From Brachionus koreanus (Eukaryota; Rotifera; Eurotatoria; Ploima; Brachionidae): 13,367 bases of DNA. The notes under the pieces were generated by a model. It saw only the letters and a list, made by a program, of their open reading frames with translations, did not search any database and was not told where the DNA came from. The DNA lies in assembly GCA_016987375.1 (NCBI GenBank), contig PJRA01000508.1, positions 2,973,976 to 2,987,342 on the forward strand. Direction: 5' to 3'. Shown in pieces: positions 1-9,370 of this stretch (position 1 is the stretch's first letter; the number at the start of each line of letters is the position of its first letter). The position numbers were made by a program, and so were the translations under genes.

Positions 1-76
1 TTGGACAATGTCGGTAGAAACAAAAATAACGAAAAGTCTACTATAGCGGGATTACCTTAGTCTTCCTGCTTTGTCA

Positions 77-93
77 GTTTAGTTAAACTAAAC
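77..93. repeat. 17-bp palindrome just after the stop of the polycystin-like gene
   Basis: GTTTAGTTAAACTAAAC has 8-bp arms around one unpaired base. It lies 15 bp past the stop codon on the minus strand, so it would fall in the 3' UTR. Its role is unknown and it may be chance. Confidence 0.4.
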
Positions 94-107
94 TTGACCG
101 TAGAATA

Positions 108-278
108 TTAGCTATTATTATTATTATTTTTATTATTATTATTATTATTAAGATCATAATTACTTGGTTGAGTCCAAAAATTTTCGAGATCTGTGTCATA
201 GTAATCTGGTAAAGTGACAGCTCGTTCAAAGTCTTTTTTCAAATTGTTGCCACGATCGTTCAACGTAGTACTCAAGCC
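108..278 (-). other. Exon 11 (probable terminal exon) with Asn tract and stop
   Basis: The phase 0 exon follows TTTAAG and reads GLSTTLNDRGNNLKKDFERA, then a segment containing LPDYYDTDLENFW, then NNNNNNKNNNNNS and a TAA at 110-108. The first part is non-repetitive, well formed and in phase with exon 10. A Y-D-T-D-hydrophobic-E-x-x-W stretch continues the post-REJ helical region plausibly. No AATAAA is visible on the minus strand in the remaining 107 bp. Either the 3' UTR runs past the window, or an upstream donor skips the stop. Confidence 0.6.
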
Positions 279-3200
279 CTTAAATTGATTAAAATTTTAT
301 TCTTTAAATTTTTTTTTGATAAAACCTGAAAATTTTTATTTTTGAAAAAATCATCATAAATAAATATTCAATTTTTTTTCTCTTCCAAATAATGATTAAT
401 AAATTTTTTTTTCAGAAACTAAAATGAATTAAACAATACAATTAACTAATTTAACTATAACTAGACTTGTCAAAAAAGTAATAACAAAAAATTTGATAAA
501 AAGAATGAAATTCTTCTTTTTCATGTCACTGATACATGATGAAATTAGTTTTAGTTTTTTATTATGAAAAAAGATTTTTCTAAAGAATGTTTGAAACCAT
601 TTTTTTTTAAATGAAAAATACTGAAACTGAACTGAATCATTTAATTACAAAATTTTATTTAAAAAAACATTAAAACAAATATTTAACATATTCACTATTT
701 TTCATATTATTTAGATAGATAAAAAAATTGAAATTAAAATAGAATCTAATTCTAACACGCTTTAAAATTGGATAAGTTCTGACTTTTTCTTTATTCATTT
801 TAAAATAAAAATATCGGAAAATTTTTTATTTCAAAATTGATTTTTTTTTCAAATCTCAAATTAAAAAAAAATTAAATTAGATTAATTATCAAAAATTTAA
901 CCTAAATTGAATAAAAAATCTAACTTTTTTTTCTGTTGAAATTTTAAAATTTTTAGGTTTTTATTAAACAAAAAATAATATCATTCAATTTACTGTTAAA
1001 GTATTTCCTAATGTGTTTGCGATTCCAAAAACTGATTGTTTCAAGTCTTCAACTGCCGTTTTACCAGACATCGACTTGAGACCCAAAGCAAGACGTATAC
1101 ATTGATTAGTGACTGCATCTCCCAAATTTCTAGTTATTTCATCTGTTTGACTCGTTAGCTCTTTTAGCATTGAAGCCTGAGACTTAACGCTACTTACATC
1201 CGATATACTCAAATTGTTAATGAAATTTGCTATATAATCTCTTAAATCTGCTCTTTCATTGCGGTTTTCTTCAAATTTTTGCTCATCTACATTGCTCTGA
1301 AAATTAAAAAAAATTTGCTTTTAGAATAAAATTTTAAAAAAAAATTTTTTTTCTTTTTTTCTAAAATTATTCATTTTTCAATAAATGATTTTATTTAGAT
1401 AAAGAATAAATTTAGTGAAAATAACTTACTGATTCAATACCAGAAAAAGAACCTTCAGGCCCGTAAGATGTGGTCAAAACTTTACTCGAATTTGATGAAT
1501 CACTCAAAGATTTTTTGTCCGAAAGGCTCATCACATTAATGAGTGAAGTAAGACCGATTATTGATTCAACACTGCTTTTAGAATCTCCATTGTTCAAATT
1601 GTCTAACAAATTTGGACTAAGCAAGTTGGAATAAGAGACAAAAGAAGTTAGATTTGGCTTGACAGTTATTTCGTCTGGTATTTGATAGATAACAAAGCCG
1701 TCTTCATTGTCATAAATTTGAACTTCAATTGACAATTTATATGAATTGTATGGAGCTCCTTGTGGCAATTTGGTCACTAATTTTCCGTCCACAGTTGATG
1801 CCAAGCTTATTTTCACTGGTTCATTCAAATACACAACTTTATTTTTTTGATTAATTGAAATTTTTATTAAAAAAACAAAAAAAAATATCGAAATTTTATT
1901 AAACCTGAAAATAAGTATTTTTTTATGTAGCCATCATCGTCGGCCCAGTTCATGCACTCAATCGTAAATTCGGTCTCTGCCGAATAGCCTTCAGTGTGGC
2001 TTATCTGGCATGATCCGTGCTTGGGCATTTGATTTACTTGCACAATTAGAGATGATTTACCAGTTGTTATTCCACTTGATTGTGATACAGTACTGAGTGT
2101 AAACTCCACTTTCCATCTGAATGTCAACGGATTTGATTCAAACAGTGATTTCAAAATGGTCAATTCACGAGTATTCACATCTTAAATTAAAGCAAAAAAT
2201 TTATTCAAAATTAAGCATTTTTTATCAATTAGATTTATTTTAGGATTTTTGATTTTGGGTCAAGTCGTTGATGTAAACCATAGTTCACCTATTTAGGAAA
2301 CAACTCTTGTTTTTAGATTAAATTTATTGTCAAATTCTGCAATTTTTTTGTCAATGACAAGGTGAACAATTTTTAAATTTAAAGCATAAATTGAATCAAT
2401 TTTTTTAATAAAATGCTCTTTATTCCTTAAAAACGTATAAAAATAATTAATCTAAATTTATAAGTTCTTTTTATTTTTTCAATCTAAAGCAGGTTTGAGT
2501 AAATTTTATGGATTTCAAACCTTATGTTTTCTCTTATCTTTTAAATAATCAAAAATTGTTATTTAAAAAAACTTTTTTAATATTTTTCAATTATATAATT
2601 AAAGGTTTTTTGAAATTTTTATGTAAATTAAACAAAAAAAAAATTATTTTTTTTAAAAATTATGCTTATTTTTAAATAGATATCAAATGAATTTAAATAA
2701 ACTAAGTGTGGATTTCTTGAGCCATGGACAAAGGTAAGTTGTTGATTAACTTTGAAGCTTTTCAGAAAAGAAAAAATTCAAAAAAAAATTTACTTCGCAA
2801 ATGAGTGTAATTATAGTAAGGAACCCATTTTTCTTCAATATCATCATCCGAGGCTGTGAAATTCCAGTATTTGTATATTCTGTATTGATATTCAATGTTA
2901 GTTATGTTGTCTTGGAATGAACAACCTTGATGACATGAACTAACTAGTAGAAGCTGGGTATTCGGATTGATTTTTACTTTGTCTTTGAAAGACCAACATG
3001 TGTCGAAAAATTTGCACCTTTTCAAAATAAAGCCAAGTTAAAATTTGAGAAAAAACTAGAAAATTTTAATAGGATGGCAAAATCAAGATACCAGTTAAAA
3101 TCTGCCGAAAAAATTTTTAAGAAAATAACCCACCATTTTTTAAAAATTACAATATCATTCTAAATTGGGCTTTTTTTTAAACTTTGAATAAAGCTCAATA

Positions 3201-6200
3201 AATTTAAAACTAAATTAAAACTTACATATTTATCTAAGATACCAAAAAAAGTTTAAACAATTTAACATTTTTACGAGTTTGCTTTGTTTTCCCTTTTATT
3301 TTTATTAAAAAAACTTGTTTTTTTTTATTTTACTTTTAAATAAGATGGATGATACATTTAAAAAAATATAAAAAATACAATCTTTCATAATTCTTGTTGA
3401 GGATTAATAAATGAAAAAAAAAAACAGCTCTATATTTTTACTTTTAAAAAATAATGTAAAATAATTTCATTCAACTCACCTAATACTAATAATGGGCACA
3501 AAATTAAAGTTCAAAATTTCAATTCGAATTTTTGAACTATACTCATAGCCAAGATTATTTGTTTTGATCAATATTTCATATTTTCTATTTTTAACATAAT
3601 CCAAGCCTTTTGCTTTAATGGTCATAATTTTCCCACTCGAATCAAACTCAAAGCTTTCAGCCGATTTAAAACAAGATTTTGAATTGTTGTAAATCAATGA
3701 CTTGACTTCTTGATCAGTTTTATACTTGTTCTTAATGGTAAACAAATCAGTCATTTGAGTGGCTCCAAGACGAGCATAATCAAGTTCAATTTCATTCTCA
3801 ATCAACTTGCAGTAATAGTCAAAATTCAATGAGCTCATTTTTGTCTTACCGTCCAAGTCAACTGAATACATCAATGGATTAAACACAATAGCTTGGTTAA
3901 TGCCTCGCGCTATTTCATAAATACCAGCTCCAAATTGGCCCACTAACGATAAAACAACAATGCCTGAGGGAACTATGTCCACATATGTCTCAGACTGACT
4001 AGTGTATATTGAATCAAAGAGCATGCTTACTCTGTAAGTTATTTTGTAAAGACCCAGTGTCAGTGTGTTTGGCTGAATGACCAATTCTGCATAATTAACT
4101 GTAGGATTATCGATTAAATCAACTGCTTGGCCAACTTGACCTGTTGTTTTATCAACTCGATATATTTTCCATTCTTTAATATTTCTGCTATTGGCAGTAC
4201 AATTTACTCTAGTATTCGAAATGAGAGCTAAAAGATGGGATATTTTATGAATTTTTGGTTTGTAGAATTCTGTTGCTTTGTTTATAATGTTAACATATGG
4301 CAATTCACACTGACCTAGACTAGGAACCACTGTAATGTATTCGGATAATGTCAAAGATTGGAGCTGATTTTTAATGTAAATATTTATTTTGAGAAGACCT
4401 GTTTTTAAGAATTTGGCAGTGAAAGTCCAAAAACCAGACACTGATAAATCATAGGCTTGTATGTATTTGAAAGAAGAAAATAAACTTGCACATGTTGAAG
4501 CGTCACCAAATGATCCAATTGAATATTTGATTCCAGAACTGATGTATTCGACTGCTGAACATGATGGAGAGCCCATTGATTTGTAGCTGATTGTAAATTG
4601 ATGGTCGTTGTTTACCAAAATTGCTGATTGAGGTTTTTCAAAAGTAAGATCACGAATACTGGAAAAAGCTGAAATGTTAGCCTTGAAACTTCGAGAAAAA
4701 ACCGAATTTTTTACTACAACATCAAATAATGCTATCTTAAATTTGAATTTTATTTTTTAAAAAGTTCTTTTATTTAGATAAAAAAAAAAAAATTTTTTAC
4801 TGTTGATGGCAGAAGGGTTTTATCAATTGATATCACAATTCCAACTCGGTTTGTAGTTTGAATTTTTTGTAAATTTTGCGCATTAAATGGTTCATTGTTT
4901 AAAAGTACGCCGTTACTTTTCACTTCAATTGAGGTCGGTGAAGCGTCTTAATATTTTTAAAAATTGAATTACAAAATTTTAAATTTTATTTTAGAAGTTT
5001 TAAGAGCATTTTTTCTCAAAAGAACAGAAAATAAAATTTTTTTTTAAATTTTTTTGAATTTCAGTAGTTACAATCTTTAATTTTTTGATATTTACTAAGA
5101 CTACAGGCTTAATGTATTTCACCACAATTTGCGTAAAATATTGTAAAGGGTCTTAAGCTTTAACGGAATTTTTCGAAATTTTTCCACTTATTTATTTGTC
5201 TAAAATTAAATATAAGCTTTAACTTGAATATCTTTTTCTTTTTAAACTAAATAAATCTTATTTTTTGACCTCTCTTACTCATTTTGCTTTCTCTCATTTT
5301 TTAAAACAAGCTGCATACATGGAATTTCATCAGTCTAAAATTTGAGAATAAATTCAAAATTTTTTAAACCTTTTATTACATTTCTTAAATAAATCAAATT
5401 CAATTTTCGGATTTACAGAGTAAAATTTTTTACTGTGAAAATTTATAGTGCTTAAATTATATTAAAATGACAAACTATGCTCTGCTTGTAATAAAAGATT
5501 CTTAAGCACTAAAATGTGATTAATAAAACAAATAATACTAAAATTGACAAATAAGACAAAGAGCATTGTGAATTTTGGAATAAAAAGCAAAAATTTTAAA
5601 TAAAAAATAATATCTTTTTATCAATAATTCTGGAAATAAATTTTTTTTAAATTTTCATTTAAATTGTCATTTTAATATTTAATCGGCTACCATTAAAACA
5701 AGATTAAATTTGTTTACCCAATCTTAGCCATGTGCATTTAAATCTGAGATCATATTCTTGTTTAATTATATACTGGTTTTGCACTTGGGTATATTCGTAT
5801 TCAATAGTGCCTTCAGAGTCAAATGGTCGCCAATATAGTTGACAATTAAGTCCTGCAAAATCAGCAGCTATTTCAACCTAAGAAAAAAACATGCTTAAAC
5901 ATATAGATTTAAATGCAATTTTATTACAGTAATTGTTTTAAATATTGATGATACTGTATTGAAGACAGTTGCGTTGACTTGGTAAATACCACTTTGAGGA
6001 AACTCATGAACCAATTGGGTTTGTGTGTTAACTGGTCTTGCAAAATTAATGATAGAGTTATCACCATAGTCAATTAAGAACATTGCGTTTGGATCATTGT
6101 TACCAATGGTGAATGTAAAAGTTCTTGACATTGGATCTGAATGAAAATTATATAAAAAAATCATTTTAGATAAAAATTTTTAATTAATTATTAACTTAAT

Positions 6201-8414
6201 TTAAAAAAATAAAGAATTGCTTACTTGAATCATCGTTGATTTTCAGTGAAGGTGTTGCATCAAATGTAAATGATAAAATTTTTCCAATCACATTTAGAAT
6301 GTAAGATCTTGTGATAGAAAAGTATTTGTCCTTGGCTATAACATCGATTTGGTATGTGCCAACAACTCCAGCAGTAAGATTTCTAGAATCAGGCACTTCA
6401 TAAGTCAAAGCTAAAAAATTCAAAATATTAATTGAATAAAATATAGATTGAGTCTTTTATTTTTAAATTCGGCAAAGTAAAAAATTTGATCTAATTTCAT
6501 TTTTAAAAATTGATCAAAGCATTTTAAATGCCCAATTGAATTTTAATGCATTTTCAAAAATTTAAGAATAAAGCTTTGAATTATTATAGCTTTAAATATA
6601 TGCAAATATATTTTAAATATTTTAAACTCACCAGTTCGTGAATACTCCTTCTTAACAACATCGTTAACTTTAAGAGTGTAATTTACTCCATTGCCTTGGA
6701 TCATATAGGCTGATACTTTATAAAAATCATTGGGTCCGACACTTCTCGGCAATACATCTATATAAAAACCCATTATACCAACTACTACATTGACCACAAG
6801 ACTAAAGCTCTTTGAGCCTCTTTCATTGAAGACCAAAAATCTTGCCTCATATGTTCCACTCGCATTGTACGTGTATGTAATAGGAGTTACTGATATATTT
6901 CTAATAAAATCCATTTTAAATTTAAAGGGACCAAAAGTCAAGTTGACCAAATCACCAGGCCAAAACATAATTGATGCATGAGAACCGGCTTTGCTTTCTC
7001 CTACAAACTGAAACACAAAATCAGCCACTCCTTTTCCCACAGATCCGTCAATTGTCTCAAAAAGCACATAATTATTGGGGTTTAGATCAGCTACTGCTGG
7101 TAACAGCTCATCCACTTTGCTAATTATGCTTATTTGTTCAGTAAGTAAAAAACTGCCTAAATAGTTGGACAATTCCACTTCGATCAAATAATCACCAGGA
7201 TTTATAAAATCATAATTAATTCTGTAAACATTAGTTGTACTGTCTACTAAAGTTGACCATTCACCAGTTGTCTGAATATCGATTAAATTTTTATCATCAA
7301 CTAAAATCTCTCCATAGAAATAAGTGTTTATTTTTATTCTCACATTTGAACCAGAGTCCATGCTGATGTCTAAATAATTTACATGTGGAAAGCTATATTT
7401 GTCCTCGGCAAGATCTCCTGTTGGTGAAATGGTAAATTTTGGATTTATTATTGGTGAACTCATTTCAAAATTAGTGTAAAGATCAGATATGGAAAATTTA
7501 GAAAATTCTCCACTTTCTAAATCACCATCATTACTAAATGTAAGAAATTCTCCACTTTCTAAATCACCATCATTACTAAATGTAAGAAATTCTCCACTTT
7601 CTAAATCACCATCATTACTAAATGTAAGAAATTCTCCACTTCCTAAATCACCATCATTACTAAATGTAGGAAATTCTCCACTTCCTAAATCACCATCATT
7701 ACTAAATGTAGAAAATTCTCCACTTCCTAAATCACCATCATTACTAAATGTAGAAAATTCTCCACTTCCTAAATCACCATCATTACTAAATGTAAGAAAT
7801 TCTCCACTTCCTAAATCACCATCATTACTAAATGTAAGAAATTCTCCACTTCCTAAATCACCATCATTACTAAATGTAAGAAATTCTTCTCTTCCTAAAT
7901 CACCATCATTACTAAATGTAGGAAATTCTTCTCTTCCTAAATCACCATCATTACTAAATGTAGGAAATTCTCCACTTCCTAAATCACCATCATTACTAAA
8001 TGTAGGAAATTCTTCTCTTCCTAAATCACCATCATTACTAAATGTAGGAAATTCTCCACTTCCTAAATCACCATCATTACTAAATGTAGAATATTCTCCA
8101 CTTCCTAAATCACCATCATTACTAAATGTAAGAAATTCTCCACTTCCTAAATCACCATCATTACTAAATGTAAGAAATTCTCCACTTTCTAAATCACCAT
8201 CATTACTAAATGTAAGAAATTCTCCACTTCCTAAATCACCATCATTACTAAATGTAGAATATTCTCCACTTCCTAAATCACCATCATTACTAAATGTAGA
8301 AAATACTCCGTTTATTGCATTTTCTGTTATAAAACCGTCATTAATTGTTGATATATTATTTGTTTTACTTTTGGTTATTAACAAAACAATAATACTGAAA
8401 ATTGAAAGCTTCAT
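108..8414 (-). CDS. Polycystin-1-like / REJ-domain protein, 11-exon model
   Basis: The gene encodes a secreted or surface protein of the polycystin-1/REJ family. Exons (minus strand): 8414-6632, 6410-6225, 6136-5928, 5877-5718, 4946-4801, 4735-3480, 3017-2794, 2180-1905, 1836-1430, 1296-994, 278-108. Every junction is GT-AG, phases match throughout, and the total is 5121 nt (1706 residues plus stop). Order: signal peptide; 19 tandem 14-residue repeats (residues 40-305); Ig/PKD-like segments to about 726, including an IDYGDN PKD signature; REJ module (about 727-1549); helical post-REJ segment (1550-1650); short tail with an Asn run. The start ATG at 8414 lies in an A-rich context and opens a clear signal peptide. 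Full polycystin-1 proteins continue into GAIN/GPS, PLAT and multiple membrane helices, which are not seen here. The family call is firm. The last exon is less certain, and the gene may continue beyond the left edge. Confidence 0.85.
114..149. repeat. (ATT)n trinucleotide run, coding for Asn
   Basis: Five ATT, one TTT, then six ATT on the plus strand. On the minus strand this is AAT codons giving an Asn run interrupted by one Lys, directly before the stop codon of the polycystin-like gene. Tract length is likely to vary between individuals. Confidence 0.9.
279..993 (-). other. Intron 10 (715 bp)
   Basis: AT-rich filler with many A and T runs. I see no coding stretch, no RNA gene and no recognisable mobile element in it. 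Confidence 0.6.
994..1296 (-). other. Exon 10: helical post-REJ segment
   Basis: This phase 0-0 exon of 101 codons follows an AATTTTCAG acceptor. It encodes an amphipathic helical stretch (RADLRDYIANFINNLSISDV, LTSQTDEITRNLGDAVTNQC, VEDLKQSVFGIANTLGNTLT). Helical repeats of this kind lie between REJ and GAIN in polycystin-1-like proteins. The donor is ACA|GTAAAT (993-988). Reading through it gives only VN and a stop, which supports splicing there. Confidence 0.8.
1430..3017 (-). other. Exons 7-9: distal REJ domain
   Basis: Exon 7 (3017-2794) is cysteine-rich (CKFFDTCW, SSCHQGC) and contains the YQYRIYKYWNFTASDDD strand. Exon 8 (2180-1905) has the REJ motif pair NQMPKHGSCQIS and FTIECMNWADDDGYIKKY. 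Exon 9 (1836-1430) has LPQGAPYNSYKLSIEVQIYD, then a Ser-rich, helical region (SSVESIIGLTSLINV). The order proline-G-x-C, C-x-x-W-x-D, LPxG-x-x-Y is the conserved REJ order. The acceptors are short and A-rich, as elsewhere in this gene. Confidence 0.85.
2181..2793 (-). other. Intron 7 (613 bp)
   Basis: AT-rich. It is bounded by a GTAAAT donor (exon 7) and a TTTAAG acceptor (exon 8), phase 1-1. A slightly more complex patch at 2700-2760 has no supportable exon. Confidence 0.6.
3018..3479 (-). other. Intron 6 (462 bp)
   Basis: AT-rich, GTGAGT donor, TTGAAAAG acceptor, phase 2-2. Nothing else is seen in it. Confidence 0.65.
3480..4735 (-). other. Exon 6: central REJ domain
   Basis: This 1256-nt exon encodes residues 829-1246. 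REJ hallmarks are visible: the segment VNCTANSRNIKEWKIYRVDK, then PNTLTLGLYKITYRVSML (the LxxGxYxVxxxVxM pattern), then a segment like the REJ glycine-rich LxAxIxGGxxR block (VLSLVGQFGAGIYEIARG), and DLDGKTKMSSLNFDYYC in place of the usual S-x-DPD...W-x-C. It ends at a GTGAGT donor, phase 2. The open frame extends upstream of the first ATG-like codon to an AG acceptor at 4737-4736. Confidence 0.85.
4801..5877 (-). other. Exons 4 and 5: start of the REJ module
   Basis: These short exons were found by reading on from the flanking splice sites. Exon 4 (5877-5718) follows a TTTTTTTCTTAG acceptor, begins VEIAADFAGLNCQLYWRPFD, and ends at a GTAAAC donor, phase 1. Exon 5 (4946-4801) begins with codons for DASPTSIEVKSNGV and ends at a GTAAAA donor, phase 0. 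The phases fit exons 3 and 6 exactly. The 771-bp intron between them (4947-5717) shows no further exon that I can support. Confidence 0.75.
4947..5717 (-). other. Intron 4 (771 bp)
   Basis: AT-rich, GTAAAC donor, TATTAAG acceptor, phase 1-1. This is the longest intron of the gene. I found no further exon or repeat that I can support. Confidence 0.6.
5928..6410 (-). other. Exons 2 and 3: PKD-domain region
   Basis: Exon 2 (6410-6225, donor GTAAGC) encodes a beta-rich segment starting LTYEVPDSRNLTAGVVGTY. Exon 3 (6136-5928) carries the best PKD signature in the protein: IDYGDN (about residues 678-683), the closing motif HEFPQSGIYQVNATVFN, then the final strand. The intron between them is 88 bp. 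Both exon 2 boundaries are phase 1, so exon 2 is symmetric. Confidence 0.8.
6471..6590 (-). repeat. Interspersed AT-rich repeat, copy in intron 1
   Basis: This roughly 120-bp segment of intron 1 is similar, as its reverse complement, to 12565-12689. The best-matching part runs from a shared GGCAAAGTAAA end through TTGATC and CATTTTAAATGC blocks. The copies differ by scattered substitutions and small indels. It may be an old non-autonomous element. No target-site duplication is evident. Confidence 0.6.
6632..7499 (-). other. Exon 1, 3' part: Ig/PKD-like beta-sandwich segments
   Basis: Residues about 306-594 read as successive beta-rich domains with PKD-like closing strands. One ends in NPGDYLIEVELSNYLGSF, another in YNASGTYEARFLVFNERGSK. 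Both resemble the PKD pattern G-x-Y-x-V-x-V-x-N-x-x-G. The WDFGDG-type loop is not clear in these copies, so they may be degenerate PKD or generic Ig-like folds. Several N-x-S/T sites fit an extracellular location. The exon ends at a GTGAGT donor (6631-6626), phase 1. Confidence 0.7.
7500..8297 (-). repeat. Coding minisatellite: 19 copies of a 42-bp unit
   Basis: Nineteen head-to-tail 42-bp units run in frame through exon 1, encoding 19 copies of a 14-residue acidic unit with core TFSNDGDLGSGEF plus one variable residue (residues 40-305). Variants are few: G to E at unit position 9 (four units), SG to RE (three units), F to Y (two units), and L/S/P at the last position. Synonymous change is almost absent, so the array was probably expanded or homogenised recently. 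The unit length is a multiple of three, so gain or loss of units keeps the frame. I do not recognise the unit. It may be a flexible, negatively charged stalk between the signal peptide and the folded domains. Confidence 0.95.
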
Positions 8415-8818
8415 TTTGATTTTTATTCGCTTTTTATTTTTAGTTTTTTTTCTTTTCTTCTTAAATTTTACTTTTTAAATTTAGCTAACAAAACTCTTCT
8501 TTCTTCTACATCACTTAATAAATAAGAAATTAATGTAATCATATTAGAATATATTTTTTTGCTTTTTTTTTTTTAATTTTTTATTTGTTTATTTTAGATT
8601 TTAGCTAGTTTTGTAAAATTTACTACATGATTTGGGTAATGCTAAGGATATTAATCGATTTTATATTAATGTTAGAAAAATAACTTTTTATGTAAATAAT
8701 TAAAAAATTTTTAAAATGGTGTAGAACTTACTTAGTTATTAATTCCAACTAAAAGAAATAATTTTTACGTATTTTATATTAACATAATATTGAAAAAATA
8801 GATGTTTAATAATTTATT
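8314..8818 (-). repeat. Duplicated 5' block, copy 1: leader and upstream region of the polycystin-like gene
   Basis: This stretch includes the first ~33 codons and about 400 bp of upstream DNA. It aligns in the same orientation with 12070-12529. The most upstream 49 bp (8770-8818) are identical to 12481-12529, and another block around 8600-8675 is almost identical. As the DNA directly upstream of the start codon it should hold the promoter and 5' UTR. No TATA box can be singled out in such AT-rich sequence. Confidence 0.85.
8358..8414 (-). other. Signal peptide of the polycystin-like protein
   Basis: The first residues are MKLSIFSIIVLLITKSKTN: one lysine, a hydrophobic core of about 11 residues, then polar residues where cleavage would be expected (about residues 15-19). 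This supports entry into the secretory pathway. The exact cleavage site is not determined. Confidence 0.75.
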
Positions 8819-8974
8819 AATTTATTTTTTTTCCAAATTTAAAAGAATTTGTTTTTTTAATATGTTCTAAAATTTCAAGGTTTATCAACACTTTAGTATC
8901 CATGTCTAAAAAGACTGACCAACACTTCATTTTTTAAAATTATCCATAAAAAATACATTAATTTATTTTGGCTT

Positions 8975-9370
8975 TTATTTATTTTTATATTTTATATAAA
9001 ATATTTTAGATCTCAATAACTTGTCAATTCTTTTTTTAAAAATGTTCGTATTTGTGACGCTCTTAGTCATCCCATCCAGAATGCTCCAATTTCCTTCCTT
9101 CCGGTTTATAAAAAAGTTGTGTCTCACTCCACAATTTCGGATCAGCTTTCGCTCAATCGCTTTATGACAGGTTCTTGTGTTTCCCACCTAGCTGTTTAGT
9201 GTACTCCAGCTGATAGCTTCTCCTCTTTCCAAATAGGATTTTGCCTTCAATTCTAGTACTTTTTTTGAAATGCTCCTACAGCAAACACTGGTGATGATAA
9301 GCCAAGATCGCATTCTTTAGTTTTTTTCGCCAACTTTTGGCCTCCAAGCTGATAGTCATAATAAATAAAT
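8975..9370 (-). pseudogene. Remnant of a LINE (non-LTR retrotransposon) reverse transcriptase C-terminus
   Basis: Three minus-strand frames in order match the conserved tail of animal LINE ORF2 proteins. First, around 9370-9253, DYQLGGQKLAKKTKECDLGL resembles the YxLGG...L...T.E.DLG block. Next, around 9240-9190, SYLERGEAISWS resembles the LEYG..IW block. Last, 9187-8975, RHNFFINRKEGNWSILDGM and NIFKKRIDKLL resemble the FFxxRVVxxWNxLPxxV...FKxxLD ending. A stop at 9255-9253 and frame changes between blocks show it is dead. Its nuclease and catalytic RT domains are absent. It is a 5'-truncated, old insertion between two genes. Confidence 0.75.

Noticed and set aside
2724..2738. ATGGACAAAG followed by GTAAGT on the plus strand, as a possible mini first exon
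   Set aside because: It lies inside intron 7 of the opposite-strand gene with no plausible downstream plus-strand exon; a six-base donor match is expected by chance.
2727..2760. Resemblance of the minus strand (CAACTTACC) to a rotifer spliced leader
   Set aside because: Only about nine bases match, the word mirrors the splice-donor consensus, and no Sm site or stem-loops are seen.
6543..6631. C-terminal extension of exon 1 frame past 6632
   Set aside because: A perfect GTGAGT donor at 6631-6626 and an in-phase PKD-like exon downstream show this is read-through into intron 1.
6790..6981. Plus-strand open frame of 63 codons
   Set aside because: It lies opposite the PKD-like part of exon 1, has no family resemblance, and is a shadow.
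7500..8297. CRISPR-like regular array
   Set aside because: Units are contiguous with no unique spacers, are translated in frame, and the context is a spliced animal gene.
7489..8478. Plus-strand open frame of 329 codons across the repeat array
   Set aside because: It is the antisense shadow of the 42-bp array. A unit that is a multiple of three stays open on the other strand once one unit is open there, and the coding evidence (signal peptide, PKD domains, splice sites) is on the minus strand.
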